Positions 36,018 to 44,096 of a DNA stretch of 64,000 nt are shown piece after piece. A program made the position numbers and the translations under genes. Each line of letters begins with the position of its first letter. The stretch's first letter is position 1. A model generated the notes under the pieces. The model did no database searches and was not told the DNA's origin. It saw nothing but the letters and a program-made list of their open reading frames with translations. The stretch lies in assembly GCA_963669315.1 (NCBI GenBank), contig OY770021.1, positions 2,914,001 through 2,978,000 on the forward strand, written 5' to 3'. Source of the stretch: SZUA-547 sp963669315 (GTDB lineage: Bacteria > Pseudomonadota > Alphaproteobacteria > Rhodobacterales > Rhodobacteraceae).

Positions 36018-36557
36018 AACATGACCAACAACACCGGCCCCATTCGGGAGCCTGCCGACGTTGTTGGCCTTCAGATGCGCGTCAACAACTCCAAAGCGCT
36101 CAACGACATGTTCCAGACGCTTGGCGCTGCGCCGCAGCAGATCCCGGTGGCGGAACTCTATACTGCCCTTGAGACCAGCGTTGTCGACAGCCAGGACCAT
36201 CCGATCGGCGTCACCCTGTCGTTCAAGTTCTACGAGGTCCAGAAGTACCTCTCGATGACTCAGCACGCTTACTCGCCGCTGGCCGTCGCGATGAACCTGG
36301 ACAAATTCAATGGCCTGACAGCCGATCAGCAGAAGATCATTCTGGAAGTTGCGGCCGAAGCCGTAGACCTGCAGCGCGAACTCAGCATCGCGAAAGAAGA
36401 TGAGATGATTGCTGAACTCGAAGCTGGAGGCATGGAAGTGAACCGCGACGTGAACGGCGCTGCTTTCCAGAGCGCGATCACGCCGGTGTGGGACGCTTTT
36501 ATTGAAGAAAATGGCGATGAGCTGATCAACGCGATCCTCGCCGCCTCAGGCAAGTAA
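36018..36557 (+). pseudogene. TRAP transporter binding protein (DctP-type), C-terminal fragment
   Basis: The frame reads YRNMTNNTGPIREPADVVGL, then the hallmark QMRVNNSKALNDMFQTLGAA, PVAELYTALETSVVDSQDHP and a normal C-terminus. This is the second half of a DctP-like periplasmic protein. The signal peptide and first lobe are missing, and the in-frame codons before 36018 belong to unrelated DNA. No DctQ or DctM genes are present. It probably was the uptake protein for the idonate/gluconate genes that follow, which would leave the pathway without its local transporter. Confidence 0.85.
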
Positions 36558-36562
36558 TCGAC

Positions 36563-37576
36563 TTAACCCGTCGATTCTCCGACAATCAAAGTCGGCTCGA
36601 TCTCTATGCAGGTCGGGCCGATTTCTTTTTCGGAACCTCGCAGCAACGAGATGACCAACTCCGCAGAGCGCAATCCAATATCACGCGGATGGGGATCGAC
36701 TGTAGTAATGGTCGGCACTGAAATTCCCGAGATGCCAAAAGCGCCGAATCCAGCCAGCGCAATATCCTCTGGCACCCGCACGCCGCGCCGCATGCATTCG
36801 GTGAGCGCTCCGAATGCGGATAGATCGGATACACAGATGACGGCTTCGGTGTCCGGCTGGCTATCCAGAAGCTTAGCCATCGCTTCCGCTCCCTCTCGCA
36901 TCGCGATTGGCGGCTGACCGGCCGCAATCTGACGTAAAGCGTCCATCCCTCGTTCATCTAAGGCGCGCGCGGCGCCCCGCTGGCGCTCCGCGCCCCGCGT
37001 ATCGCGCTCTGCGTCGCCGCCTATAAATGCAATCCTCTTGAAACCTTGCGAGATGAGATGCTCGATCATCGGCTCCATCGTCGCGACGTTCGAGAACCCA
37101 ACGACATGTTCAATAGGGAGCGGCGGCAGATCCCAGGTTTCGACGACGGGGACGCCTGAATTGACCAGCAGTCGCCGGGCTCGATAGGTATGCTGGCCGC
37201 CGACGATGACGATCGCCTCCGGTCGTCGCCTCAACAACTGCTCAACCAGCCGCTCTTCCTCTTGAATGTCGTAGTCGGTGTATCCGAGCAGGACCTGCAA
37301 GTCCTCCTCCATCAACCGGTTCGAAAAAGCGCGCAGGTAGTCCGCGAAGTTGGCATTATTGATCGACGGGATGATGGCGGCCACAAATCCGCTGCGCTGC
37401 GAGCGCAGATTCGAGGCCACGCTATCGAACAGGTACCCCATCTCCTCAGCGATATTGAGGATGCGCTCGCGGGTTTCCGCGCTGACTGACGAGTCTTTTT
37501 TGAACGACCTGCTCACTGTCATGACAGAGACGTTTGCAGCCTTGGCGACATCCTTCATCGTCGGTAGTTTCGGCAT
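36563..37576 (-). CDS. LacI-family repressor, GntR-like (gluconate/idonate)
   Basis: A 337-residue regulator beginning MPKLPTMKDVAKAANVSVMT, the LacI helix-turn-helix. The effector domain contains GFVAAIIPSINNANFADYLR, EAIVIVGGQHT, GFKRIAFIGG and ITTVDPHPRDIG and is closest in feel to gluconate-utilisation repressors (GntR type). It is the last gene of the minus-strand set idnO-gntK-dehydrogenase-barrel protein, after an 84-bp gap with a palindrome. The GntR-like operator at 40193-40208 is its likely target. Its 3' end converges with the DctP fragment 5 bp away. Confidence 0.86.
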   Translation of the reverse strand: MPKLPTMKDVAKAANVSVMTVSRSFKKDSSVSAETRERILNIAEEMGYLFDSVASNLRSQRSGFVAAIIPSINNANFADYLRAFSNRLMEEDLQVLLGYTDYDIQEEERLVEQLLRRRPEAIVIVGGQHTYRARRLLVNSGVPVVETWDLPPLPIEHVVGFSNVATMEPMIEHLISQGFKRIAFIGGDAERDTRGAERQRGAARALDERGMDALRQIAAGQPPIAMREGAEAMAKLLDSQPDTEAVICVSDLSAFGALTECMRRGVRVPEDIALAGFGAFGISGISVPTITTVDPHPRDIGLRSAELVISLLRGSEKEIGPTCIEIEPTLIVGESTG

Positions 37577-37594
37577 TCCGGCGCACCCGTCGGT

Positions 37595-37608
37595 ATCGAA
37601 ATTTCGAT
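37595..37608. promoter_or_regulatory. 14-bp palindrome before the GntR-like repressor gene
   Basis: ATCGAAATTTCGAT is a perfect inverted repeat lying 18 bp upstream of the repressor start. It differs from the GntR-like box at 40193 (AAATTT centre), so it may be a separate autoregulatory site or chance. Confidence 0.35.
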
Positions 37609-37660
37609 TATTGGAATTAAGTGGATTGGCTCAACCCGCGTAGGGGCCGGAAGCCGACAC

Positions 37661-38002
37661 TCACCCGGGCTGCAACACGTGGTCATGGGCTTCCGTGATA
37701 TGGTGGTGGCAGCGACCTTCGAAATGGCGATCCAAGACAGACTCTGTCGCAGTCTTGGCGGCAGCCCTTGCCGGACTGGCCAAGGCGACATCGACGCTCG
37801 CTCGATCCGCATAGCTGATAGCAAGAATAAGCGGAAACTCCGGCGCTCCGTCATCGCGCTCATTCTCGAAGCAGACGCGCACAGCCAATACGCCTGGCAT
37901 CGCCTTCCAGTGCGGCACGATCTCACCGAGAACGGCGGCCCTGAAATCCGTGATCCGATCCTCTTTAATTCGGCCCTCAAAAAGCGCGAAACGGGTGATC
38001 AT
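37661..38002 (-). CDS. Small ferredoxin-like barrel protein (DABB/EthD-like)
   Basis: A 113-residue protein, MITRFALFEGRIKEDRITDF, with the length and beta-alpha-beta pattern of dimeric alpha/beta-barrel (EthD or stress-responsive A/B barrel) proteins: LFEGRI strand, VPHWKAMPGVLAVRV, LILAISYAD. The C-terminus is His-rich (CHHHITEAHDH), perhaps binding metal. The start ATG 38002 overlaps the stop of the preceding dehydrogenase, so it belongs to the idonate/gluconate operon. Role unknown; possibly a mutarotase- or lactone-handling-type accessory. Fold assignment is moderate. Confidence 0.62.
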   Translation of the reverse strand: MITRFALFEGRIKEDRITDFRAAVLGEIVPHWKAMPGVLAVRVCFENERDDGAPEFPLILAISYADRASVDVALASPARAAAKTATESVLDRHFEGRCHHHITEAHDHVLQPG

Positions 38003-38886
38003 TGAAACAACTCCTTGTTGGGTCCCTTGAAAAACTCCATGAGCGCGGCCTGATCCTCGCCGCCCAGGCCTGCAGCGGTGAGCAAGCGATGCACCTCGGC
38101 GCACAATGCGGTCAGAGGCATCGCGGTATGGGTGCGGCGCGCCAGATCCTGCGCGCCGTTGAGGTCCTTGACCATGTTGTCGATACGTCCCGTTCGTCGA
38201 TAGTCGCGCTCGACGAAACGGGGCATGTATTCCTGCAATATGGCGCTGTCCGCGCGCCCCCCTTTCAGGGCCGTTGGAATCTTGGCGGCGTCGACGCCAG
38301 CGTCCTGAGCGAGTTGCGTTGCCTCGGCGACCGCCAGAAAGATCAGACCGCAAAGCACCTGGTTGATCAGTTTGGTCGTCTGGCCCGCACCGACCGGACC
38401 CATATGGGTGTAGTTTGTGGCGACATGGGCGAGAACGTTCTTTGCGTCTTTGACATCTTTCGCTTCACCGCCGGCCATCAGGGTCAACTCACCAAGTAAC
38501 GCCTTGGGGGCGCCGCCTGAGAGGGGGCTGTCAACCCAGCGAAGGCCGCGCTCAGCCGCCTTTGCAGCAAGAGATTGCGTCGCCTCCGGATCGATCGAGG
38601 ACATGTCAATGATCAGGGCGCCAGGCTTCGCGCCCTCTGCGACGCCGCCCGGCCCGAACACGGCGATATCGACGACGCGGGGCGAGTTCAGGCTGGTAAT
38701 CACGTAATCCGATTCAGCGGCCGCCGCTGCAGCGGATAGAGCCGCCGTTGCCCCCTTGGAGACCAAGGCGTTCACTTTTTCGGCGTCCAGATCAAACACC
38801 TGTAAAGCGTTGCCGGTCTCGACAAGCCGGGTTCCAATTGCGCCGCCCATTGCTCCAGCGCCGATAAGCGCCACATTTACTTTCAT
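37999..38886 (-). CDS. 3-Hydroxyisobutyrate/tartronate-semialdehyde-reductase-like dehydrogenase
   Basis: A 295-residue beta-hydroxyacid dehydrogenase. It starts VNVALIGAGAMGGAIGTRLV (NAD(P)-binding GxGxMG), then IIDMSSIDPEA, the substrate signature WVDSPLSGGAPKAL and the catalytic-Lys region GAGQTTKLINQVL. The family includes GarR/GlxR and 3-hydroxyisobutyrate dehydrogenase and is related to 6-phosphogluconate dehydrogenase. It overlaps both neighbours by 4 bp in the idnO-gntK set, so the substrate is probably a sugar-acid breakdown product. Exact reaction not readable. Confidence 0.84.
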   Translation of the reverse strand: MKVNVALIGAGAMGGAIGTRLVETGNALQVFDLDAEKVNALVSKGATAALSAAAAAAESDYVITSLNSPRVVDIAVFGPGGVAEGAKPGALIIDMSSIDPEATQSLAAKAAERGLRWVDSPLSGGAPKALLGELTLMAGGEAKDVKDAKNVLAHVATNYTHMGPVGAGQTTKLINQVLCGLIFLAVAEATQLAQDAGVDAAKIPTALKGGRADSAILQEYMPRFVERDYRRTGRIDNMVKDLNGAQDLARRTHTAMPLTALCAEVHRLLTAAGLGGEDQAALMEFFKGPNKELFQ

Positions 38887-39386
38887 AGCTCTTCCTTTCC
38901 CGTCGCCTTCAGGAGCGCCGACACGATTCCTTTCGGCGCCTGATCGATATTCACAGTAACGGCGTTCTCGTCGGCCTCTGGCGGCTCGAGCGCCTCAAAC
39001 TGGCTGTCCAGCAGCGACAGCGGCATGAAATGCCCGTTGCGCTCCGCCATGCGCCGAGCGATCACGTCGCGGTCGCCCGCGAGATGGAGAAAGGTCACGC
39101 CTCCGCCCGCGCCCTCTCTGATCCAATCCCGATACCGCCTTTTGAGTGACGAACAGCCGACCACGATCGGATCGCCATGCGACTTCAACAATTCCGCAAT
39201 CACGGCCAGCCATGGTTTTCTATCGTCGTCGCCCAGGGGCTCTCCGCTGGCCATCTTGGCTACGTTTCCGGCCGGATGCAGATCATCGCCGTCAACGTAC
39301 TCAGCGCCAATCGCCGCAGCAAACGCGGTCCCGATCATCGTCTTTCCGCAACCAGACACGCCCATGACTACGAAGCGCGTCGTCAA
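38883..39386 (-). CDS. gntK: Gluconokinase
   Basis: Phosphorylates D-gluconate to 6-phosphogluconate. A 167-residue P-loop kinase starting FVVMGVSGCGKTMIGTAFAA (Walker A), followed by YVDGDDLHPAGNVAKMASGE (the GDxxHP..N..KM signature of gluconokinases), LGDDDRKPWL and GHFMPLSLLDSQFEALEPPE. Length matches GntK/IdnK. It overlaps idnO and the downstream dehydrogenase by 4 bp. It is the step that brings idonate or gluconate carbon into the Entner-Doudoroff or pentose phosphate routes. Confidence 0.93.
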   Translation of the reverse strand: MTTRFVVMGVSGCGKTMIGTAFAAAIGAEYVDGDDLHPAGNVAKMASGEPLGDDDRKPWLAVIAELLKSHGDPIVVGCSSLKRRYRDWIREGAGGGVTFLHLAGDRDVIARRMAERNGHFMPLSLLDSQFEALEPPEADENAVTVNIDQAPKGIVSALLKATGKEEL

Positions 39387-40150
39387 AGCGACGCCGTGAT
39401 GCCGCCGTCAACGTAAACGACCGTTCCGTTTACGAACGATGAGGCCTCGGAGGACAGGAAAATGCAGGCTCCAACCAACTCCTCGACGTCGCCCCAGCGC
39501 CCGGCTGGCGTGCGTTTCGCCAGCCAAGCGCTGAACTCCGGATCGCCAACCAGCGCCGCGTTCAGCGGCGTATCGAAGTAACCCGGCGCCAGCCCATTGC
39601 ATTGCAGGCCATACTGCGCCCAATCCGTGGCCATGCCCTTGGTCAGGTTCACCACCGCGCCTTTCGTCGCCGTATACGGCGCGATCGCCGGACGCGCCAA
39701 GGCCGACTGCACCGAGCAGATGTTGACGATCTTGCCCGCGCCGCGCGCGATCATGTGCCGGGCGACCGCTTGGCCGACATGGAACACGCTGGCGATGTTG
39801 GTCTGCAATAGACGCTCGAACGCGTCAGCCGGAAAATCCTCCAGTGGCGTGCGATGCTGCATTCCCGCGTTGTTGACCAGAATATCGATTGCGCCGACCT
39901 CGGCCTCGAACTTGTCCACCGCCGCGCGGACGGCGTCGTGGTCTGTGACGTCGAACGCCAGTTCGCGAACCATCGCGCCGCTTGCACGCAGCGTCGCCGC
40001 CGACTCGGCCAGTTTCTCCAGGTTTCGGCCGTTCAAAACTATTTCAGCCCCGGCGTCCGCCAGACCTTTCGCCAGCGCGAAGCCAATTCCCTGAGACGAC
40101 CCGGTGACGAGCGCTCTTTTCCCAGTAAGGTCGAACAACGCGATACTCAT
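39383..40150 (-). CDS. idnO: SDR oxidoreductase, gluconate 5-dehydrogenase (IdnO-like)
   Basis: A 255-residue short-chain dehydrogenase that should reduce 5-ketogluconate to D-gluconate. It begins FDLTGKRALVTGSSQGIGFA (TGxxxGIG), then NNAGMQHRTPLEDFP, ICSVQSALARPAIAPYTATK (active-site Ser, Tyr, Lys) and LAPGYFDTPLNAAL. The N-NAG-M-Q-x-R motif and operon position with gntK and an idnD homologue support this role over a generic SDR. It is first in its operon, opposite the hydroxyacid dehydrogenase, with an 84-bp shared promoter region. Confidence 0.88.
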   Translation of the reverse strand: MSIALFDLTGKRALVTGSSQGIGFALAKGLADAGAEIVLNGRNLEKLAESAATLRASGAMVRELAFDVTDHDAVRAAVDKFEAEVGAIDILVNNAGMQHRTPLEDFPADAFERLLQTNIASVFHVGQAVARHMIARGAGKIVNICSVQSALARPAIAPYTATKGAVVNLTKGMATDWAQYGLQCNGLAPGYFDTPLNAALVGDPEFSAWLAKRTPAGRWGDVEELVGACIFLSSEASSFVNGTVVYVDGGITASL

Positions 40151-40192
40151 TCGTCACCTCTTTCCGTCTCGACATCCGCACCTGCTCTGTTT

Positions 40193-40208
40193 ATGTTACC
40201 GATAACAA
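40193..40208. promoter_or_regulatory. GntR/IdnR-type operator between divergent operons
   Basis: ATGTTACCGATAACAA is nearly identical to the E. coli GntR/IdnR box ATGTTA-N4-TAACAT. It sits in the 84-bp gap between idnO (minus) and the hydroxyacid dehydrogenase (plus), placed to control both directions. The LacI/GntR-like protein at 36563 is the obvious candidate binder. Confidence 0.78.
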
Positions 40209-40234
40209 TCGCTGTCAAGCAATGGATAATCCAC

Positions 40235-41185
40235 ATGAGCAAACCGGACGTTCTTCAAGTTGGGCCATACCCGGAATGGGATCAGGTTCCCCTTGATGAG
40301 GTCTTTACGATGCACCGGTTTTTTGAGGCGGAGGACAAATCTGCGTTTCTGGGGAATGTCGGACCGGGAATCCGCGGAATCGCCACGCGCGGAGACCTTG
40401 GCGCAGACCGCGCCATGATCGAAGCCTGCCCGAACCTGGAGGTCATTTCGGTCTACGGCGTGGGCTATGACGCCGTCGACATCGACGCTTGTGGCGAGCG
40501 GAACATCCGGGTCACAAATACGCCGGATGTTCTGACCACGGACGTCGCTGATATGGCCGTCGCCATGCTGCTTGCGCAATCGCGGAGCGTGATCGGCGCC
40601 GACGCCTGGGCCAGAGATGGCAGTTGGGCGGAAAAGGGAATGTATCCGCTCTCGCACAGGGTCAGCGGCAAAAAAGCAGGGGTGTTGGGTCTGGGCCGCA
40701 TCGGGTTTGAAATTGCGAAGCGGCTGGCGGCTTTCGATCTCGACATCGCATATTCAAGCAATTCCGCGAAAGACCATGCGCCGGAGAGCTGGGCCTTCAT
40801 CAAGGATCCGGTGGAGCTGGCGCGCCACTCTGACTTCTACGTGGTCGCGCTCTCGGCTTCGGCTGAAACCCGCCACATTGTTTCTCGCGAGGTCATCGAA
40901 GCGCTGGGGCCGGAAGGCATGGTCATCAACATCAGCCGCGCATCGAATGTTGATGAGGAGGCGCTGCTCGACGCGCTGGAAAGCGGCGCGCTTGGCTCGG
41001 CCGCTCTGGATGTGTTCGAAGGCGAACCATCGCTCAACCCGCGCTTCCTCGCGCTCGACAACGTGCTGCTGCAGCCTCATCACGGTTCTGGTACGATTGA
41101 GACCCGCAAAGCCATGGGGAAGCTGGTTCGTGACAATCTGACGGCGCATTTCGCCGGTCAGCCCCTTTTAACGCAGGTTCTGTGA
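40235..41185 (+). CDS. D-2-hydroxyacid dehydrogenase (GhrB/2-ketogluconate-reductase-like)
   Basis: A 316-residue NAD(P)-dependent reductase. It contains LEVISVYGVGYDAVDIDACG, the cofactor motif AGVLGLGRIGFEIAKRLAAF, VVALSASAETRHIV, and the catalytic triad region: Arg in INISRASNVDEEAL, Glu in DVFEGEPSLN and His in LLQPHHGSGT. The family reduces glyoxylate, hydroxypyruvate or 2-keto-sugar acids; in this setting 2-ketogluconate or a related keto acid is likely. The start is ATG 40235; longer frames run back through the divergent gene. It lies 7 bp before the idnD homologue. Confidence 0.87.
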   Translation: MSKPDVLQVGPYPEWDQVPLDEVFTMHRFFEAEDKSAFLGNVGPGIRGIATRGDLGADRAMIEACPNLEVISVYGVGYDAVDIDACGERNIRVTNTPDVLTTDVADMAVAMLLAQSRSVIGADAWARDGSWAEKGMYPLSHRVSGKKAGVLGLGRIGFEIAKRLAAFDLDIAYSSNSAKDHAPESWAFIKDPVELARHSDFYVVALSASAETRHIVSREVIEALGPEGMVINISRASNVDEEALLDALESGALGSAALDVFEGEPSLNPRFLALDNVLLQPHHGSGTIETRKAMGKLVRDNLTAHFAGQPLLTQVL

Positions 41186-41192
41186 GCGCCCC

Positions 41193-42233
41193 ATGAAATG
41201 CATTGTCATCCACGCGCCCAAAGATCTGCGCATTGAAGAACGCGAGGCGCGAAATCCCGGCCCAGGTGAAGTCCAGATCGCCATATCCACAGGTGGCGTC
41301 TGCGGCTCCGACCTTCACTACTACAACCATGGCGGATTCGGAGCCGTGCGCCTCAAAGAACCGATGATCCTGGGGCACGAAGTCTCCGGTCACATCACGG
41401 CGCTGGGTGACCGGGTGGAAGGACTGAGCGTCGGTCAATTGGTCGCCGTATCGCCTTCGCGGCCCTGCTATTCATGCGGCTTCTGTCAGGAAGGCGCGCA
41501 TAACCAGTGCGAGAATATGCGGTTTTATGGCTCCGCGATGCCATTTCCCCATATTCAGGGCGCGTTCAGGCAGGTGCTGGTGGCCGACGCCCGCCAATGC
41601 GCGCCCGCTGACGGATTAACGGCCGGAGAAGCCGCTATGGCCGAGCCTCTCGCTGTCTGTTTGCACGCGACACGGCGGGCCGGTGAGATGCTGGGCAAGA
41701 ATGTTTTGGTGGCGGGCTGCGGACCGATCGGCCTATTGAGCATTCTCGCCGCGCGGCGCGCGGGCGCCGCAGAAATCGTGGCGATGGACCTATCGGATTT
41801 CACGCTCAGAATTGCGTCGGCGAACGGCGCGGATCGCGGGATCAACGTCGCCGAGAATCCCGAGGGACTTGGAGAGTATCAGTCAGGCAAAGGTTACTTC
41901 GACGTTCTCTTCGAGTGCACCGGCGCAGCGCCCGCGCTGAGCGGAGGGATCGCCGCGCTGCGCCCTGGCGGAGTGATCGTTCAAATCGGACTCGGTGGCG
42001 ACATGACAGTGCCGGTTCAGGCGATCACAGCGAAGGAACTTCAGCTTCGCGGCGCATTCCGGTTTCACGACGAGTTTTTCGATGGCGTCACTTTGATGCG
42101 CAAGGGCCTGATCGACGTGAAACCGCTGATCACCCACACGCTAGGGCTTGAGAACGCAGTCGATGCGTTTGAGCTGGCCTCAGACCGCACGCAAGCGATG
42201 AAAGCGCAGGTGACGTTCGATTGCACATTGTGA
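41193..42233 (+). CDS. idnD: L-idonate 5-dehydrogenase-like Zn alcohol dehydrogenase
   Basis: A 346-residue medium-chain dehydrogenase. The catalytic zinc site is GGVCGSDLHYYNHGGFGAVR and GHEVSGHI; the structural zinc site is SRPCYSCGFCQEGAHNQCEN. The cofactor motif is VLVAGCGPIGLLSILAARRA. The CGSDLHYYxHGGxG pattern is typical of L-idonate 5-dehydrogenase, which oxidises L-idonate to 5-ketogluconate, matching idnO and gntK on the other strand. It is followed after 8 bp by the right end of an IS6 element, so any further operon genes have been lost or displaced. Confidence 0.9.
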   Translation: MKCIVIHAPKDLRIEEREARNPGPGEVQIAISTGGVCGSDLHYYNHGGFGAVRLKEPMILGHEVSGHITALGDRVEGLSVGQLVAVSPSRPCYSCGFCQEGAHNQCENMRFYGSAMPFPHIQGAFRQVLVADARQCAPADGLTAGEAAMAEPLAVCLHATRRAGEMLGKNVLVAGCGPIGLLSILAARRAGAAEIVAMDLSDFTLRIASANGADRGINVAENPEGLGEYQSGKGYFDVLFECTGAAPALSGGIAALRPGGVIVQIGLGGDMTVPVQAITAKELQLRGAFRFHDEFFDGVTLMRKGLIDVKPLITHTLGLENAVDAFELASDRTQAMKAQVTFDCTL

Positions 42234-42298
42234 TCCGCGACGGAGCTGTCAGACACTTTCTAACTCGTCTCAATTTCCCTCAAAATGCAGGAACCTAG

Positions 42299-43318
42299 TT
42301 GTTTGATCCCAGGATTTGATGGTGCGATCTTTTCTTTGGAATGGAAGGACGCCCTATGGGACAGATACGCCACGGCAGCGCCACGACCACGCACGCGGTC
42401 CGAGCGGCGATACAGCGATCGCAAGCTTCGGCCGCGGAGCTGAGCCGGACCTATGGAATCAACCCGAAGACGGTTCTGAAATGGCGCAAGCGGACGTCGG
42501 TTGAGGATCGCAAGACCGGGCCGAAAGAGCCCCGTTCAACCGTTCTCAGCAAAGAGGAGGAGGCGATCATCGTCGCCTTTCGGCGTCACACTCTGCTTCC
42601 CCTGGACGACTGCCTCTACGCCCTGCAGCCGACGATCCCGCACCTGACGCGCTCTTCGCTGCATCGCTGCTTGCAGCGCCACGGGATCAGCCGCCTGCCC
42701 GATGTCGACGGCGACAAGCCGGCGAAGAAGAAGTTCAAGCGTTATCCAATAGGATACTTTCACATCGATCTGGCGGAGGTGCAGACCGCCGAGGGTAAAC
42801 TGCATCTCTATGTCGCCATCGACAGAACATCCAAGTTCTGCCTTCGCGCAGCTCGTGGACAAGGCCAACCGCCGGACGGCCACGGCCTTTCTCGAAGCCG
42901 TGATCGCCGCCGTTCCCTACCAGATCCACACGGTGCTCACCGATAACGGTATTCAGTTCACCCTGCCGCCGCGTTATCGAACAGGGCCGACCGCCAGCGT
43001 CGCCACCCACATGTTCGGGATGCGCTGCCAGGAGAACGGCATCGAGCACCGTCTCACCAAGGTCAGGCATCCGTGGACCAACGGCCAGGTCGAACGCATG
43101 AACCGCACCATCAAAGACGCCACCGTCAAGCGGTTCTACTATGACAGCCACGACCAGCTGCGCAGGCATCTCAGCGACTTCATCGACGCCTACAACTTCG
43201 CCCGCAGGCTCAAGACGCTCAAAGGCCTCACGCCCTACGAATACATCTGCAAAATCTGGACAACCGAGCCAGAGCGATTCAGATTCGATCCAATCCATCA
43301 GATGCCGGGACTAAACAA
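42299..43318 (+). mobile_element. IS481-family element inserted in IS6
   Basis: A 1,020-bp element with inverted ends: TTGTTTGATCCCAGGATT on the left and, read inward, TTGTTTAGTCCCGGCATC on the right. It is flanked by CTAG on both sides (42295-42298 and 43319-43322), a 4-bp target duplication; IS481 is known to prefer CTAG targets. Joining the outer flanks restores the IS6 sequence GGAACCTAGGCGGAACAAAG exactly as in the copy at 59219. Confidence 0.9.
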
Positions 43319-43322
43319 CTAG
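42356..43322 (+). pseudogene. IS481-family transposase, frameshifted
   Basis: The first frame starts MGQIRHGSATTTHAVRAAIQ with a helix-turn-helix AAELSRTYGINPKTVLKWRK, reaching HIDLAEVQTAEGKLHLYVAI and DRTSKF. A 1-nt insertion near 42838 then shifts the frame; the rest (AFAQLVDKANRRTATAFLEA, VLTDNGIQFT, HPWTNGQVERMNRTIKDATV) continues in another frame to a TAG. D, D and E catalytic residues are all present across the two frames. IS481 transposases are normally a single frame, and the site has no slippery heptamer, so this looks like mutation. The final TAG comes from the CTAG target. Confidence 0.88.
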
Positions 43323-44028
43323 GCGGAACAAAGTTGCCGCCACTCGGCAAGAGCGGCGGAGCGGGCTCTCTTGAAAACATGGCGGCTGGAGTAGAGATGA
43401 CGCTCGCGATTGAACAGGTTGTAGACGGAGGCGTGAACGGCTGTGAACATTTGCAAACTTCGCATGCGCCGGAAGCGCTGCATCGCCCGTTCCCTTCGTC
43501 GGAATGGCAGGTGCGAATTCTCAATGCGATTGTTCAGTCAGCGACATGTGGTCTGCAGATCCGAGCCGCCCATCTCCTTTAGAGCGGCGCGATACGAACG
43601 AAGCAGATCCGTCACGATTTCACGCGGAGCGCCGAATCGGTTCATCAATTTCTTCAATAATTTCAATGCGGCGCGTTTGTCCCGGCGCTCCGTGACGACC
43701 GCCTCCAGGACTTCGCCTTCATGATCCACCGCGCGCCACAAGTGCCGGCGCTCCCCGTTGACCTTCACGAAGACCTCGTCCAAATGCCACCGCCAGTTCG
43801 AGTAAGTCTCCAGCCTATCGACGCGCTTGCGCTTAATCTCGGCGGCGAACATCGGACCAAATCTTTGCCACCAGAAGCGGATGGTTTCATGGCTGACGTC
43901 GATCCCCGTTCATGCAGCAGGTCCTCGACGTTCCGCAGTGACAGTGGAAAGCGCACATACATCATGACCACCAGGCGGATGACTTCAGGGCTGCTGTGAA
44001 AACCCTTGAACGGATTACGCTTACTCAT
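43319..44028 (-). pseudogene. IS6-family transposase, frameshift and nonsense
   Basis: Starts MSKRNPFKGFHSSPEVIRLV. A frameshift after LLHERG destroys the HTH end (reads STSAMKPSASGGK), and the frame recovers at MFAAEIKRKRVDRLETYSNW. A Trp codon is changed to TGA after DLQTTCR (43538), followed by LNNRIENSHLPFRRRERAMQ. With the IS481 insertion at its stop codon the gene cannot make a full transposase. Confidence 0.88.
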
Positions 44029-44096
44029 CCGGGGACGCTACAAATCCGCTCTGCTCTCCTCAAAGCCAATCTTTCTGACAAGCCCGGCCGCGCTGA

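Larger units (their letters stand above)
42242..44085 (-). mobile_element. IS6-family element, minus orientation, interrupted by IS481
   Basis: The right end GGAGCTGTCAGACAC starts at 42242; the left end, read on the minus strand, is GGGCTTGTCAGAAAG ending at 44085. Without the 1,020-bp IS481 insert and its duplicated CTAG the length is ~820 bp, matching the copy at 34937-35769 less its small internal duplication. The transposase is broken in two further places. Flanking bases do not show an identical 8-bp target repeat. Confidence 0.82.

Noticed and set aside
36018..36557. Functional TRAP binding protein starting at 35796
   Set aside because: The upstream in-frame codons come from IS-flank and cyclase-antisense DNA; there is no signal peptide and half of the fold is missing.
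42356..43322. Programmed frameshifting to make the IS481 transposase
   Set aside because: This family uses one continuous frame, no slippery heptamer or downstream structure is visible at the shift, and removal of one base restores the family sequence.
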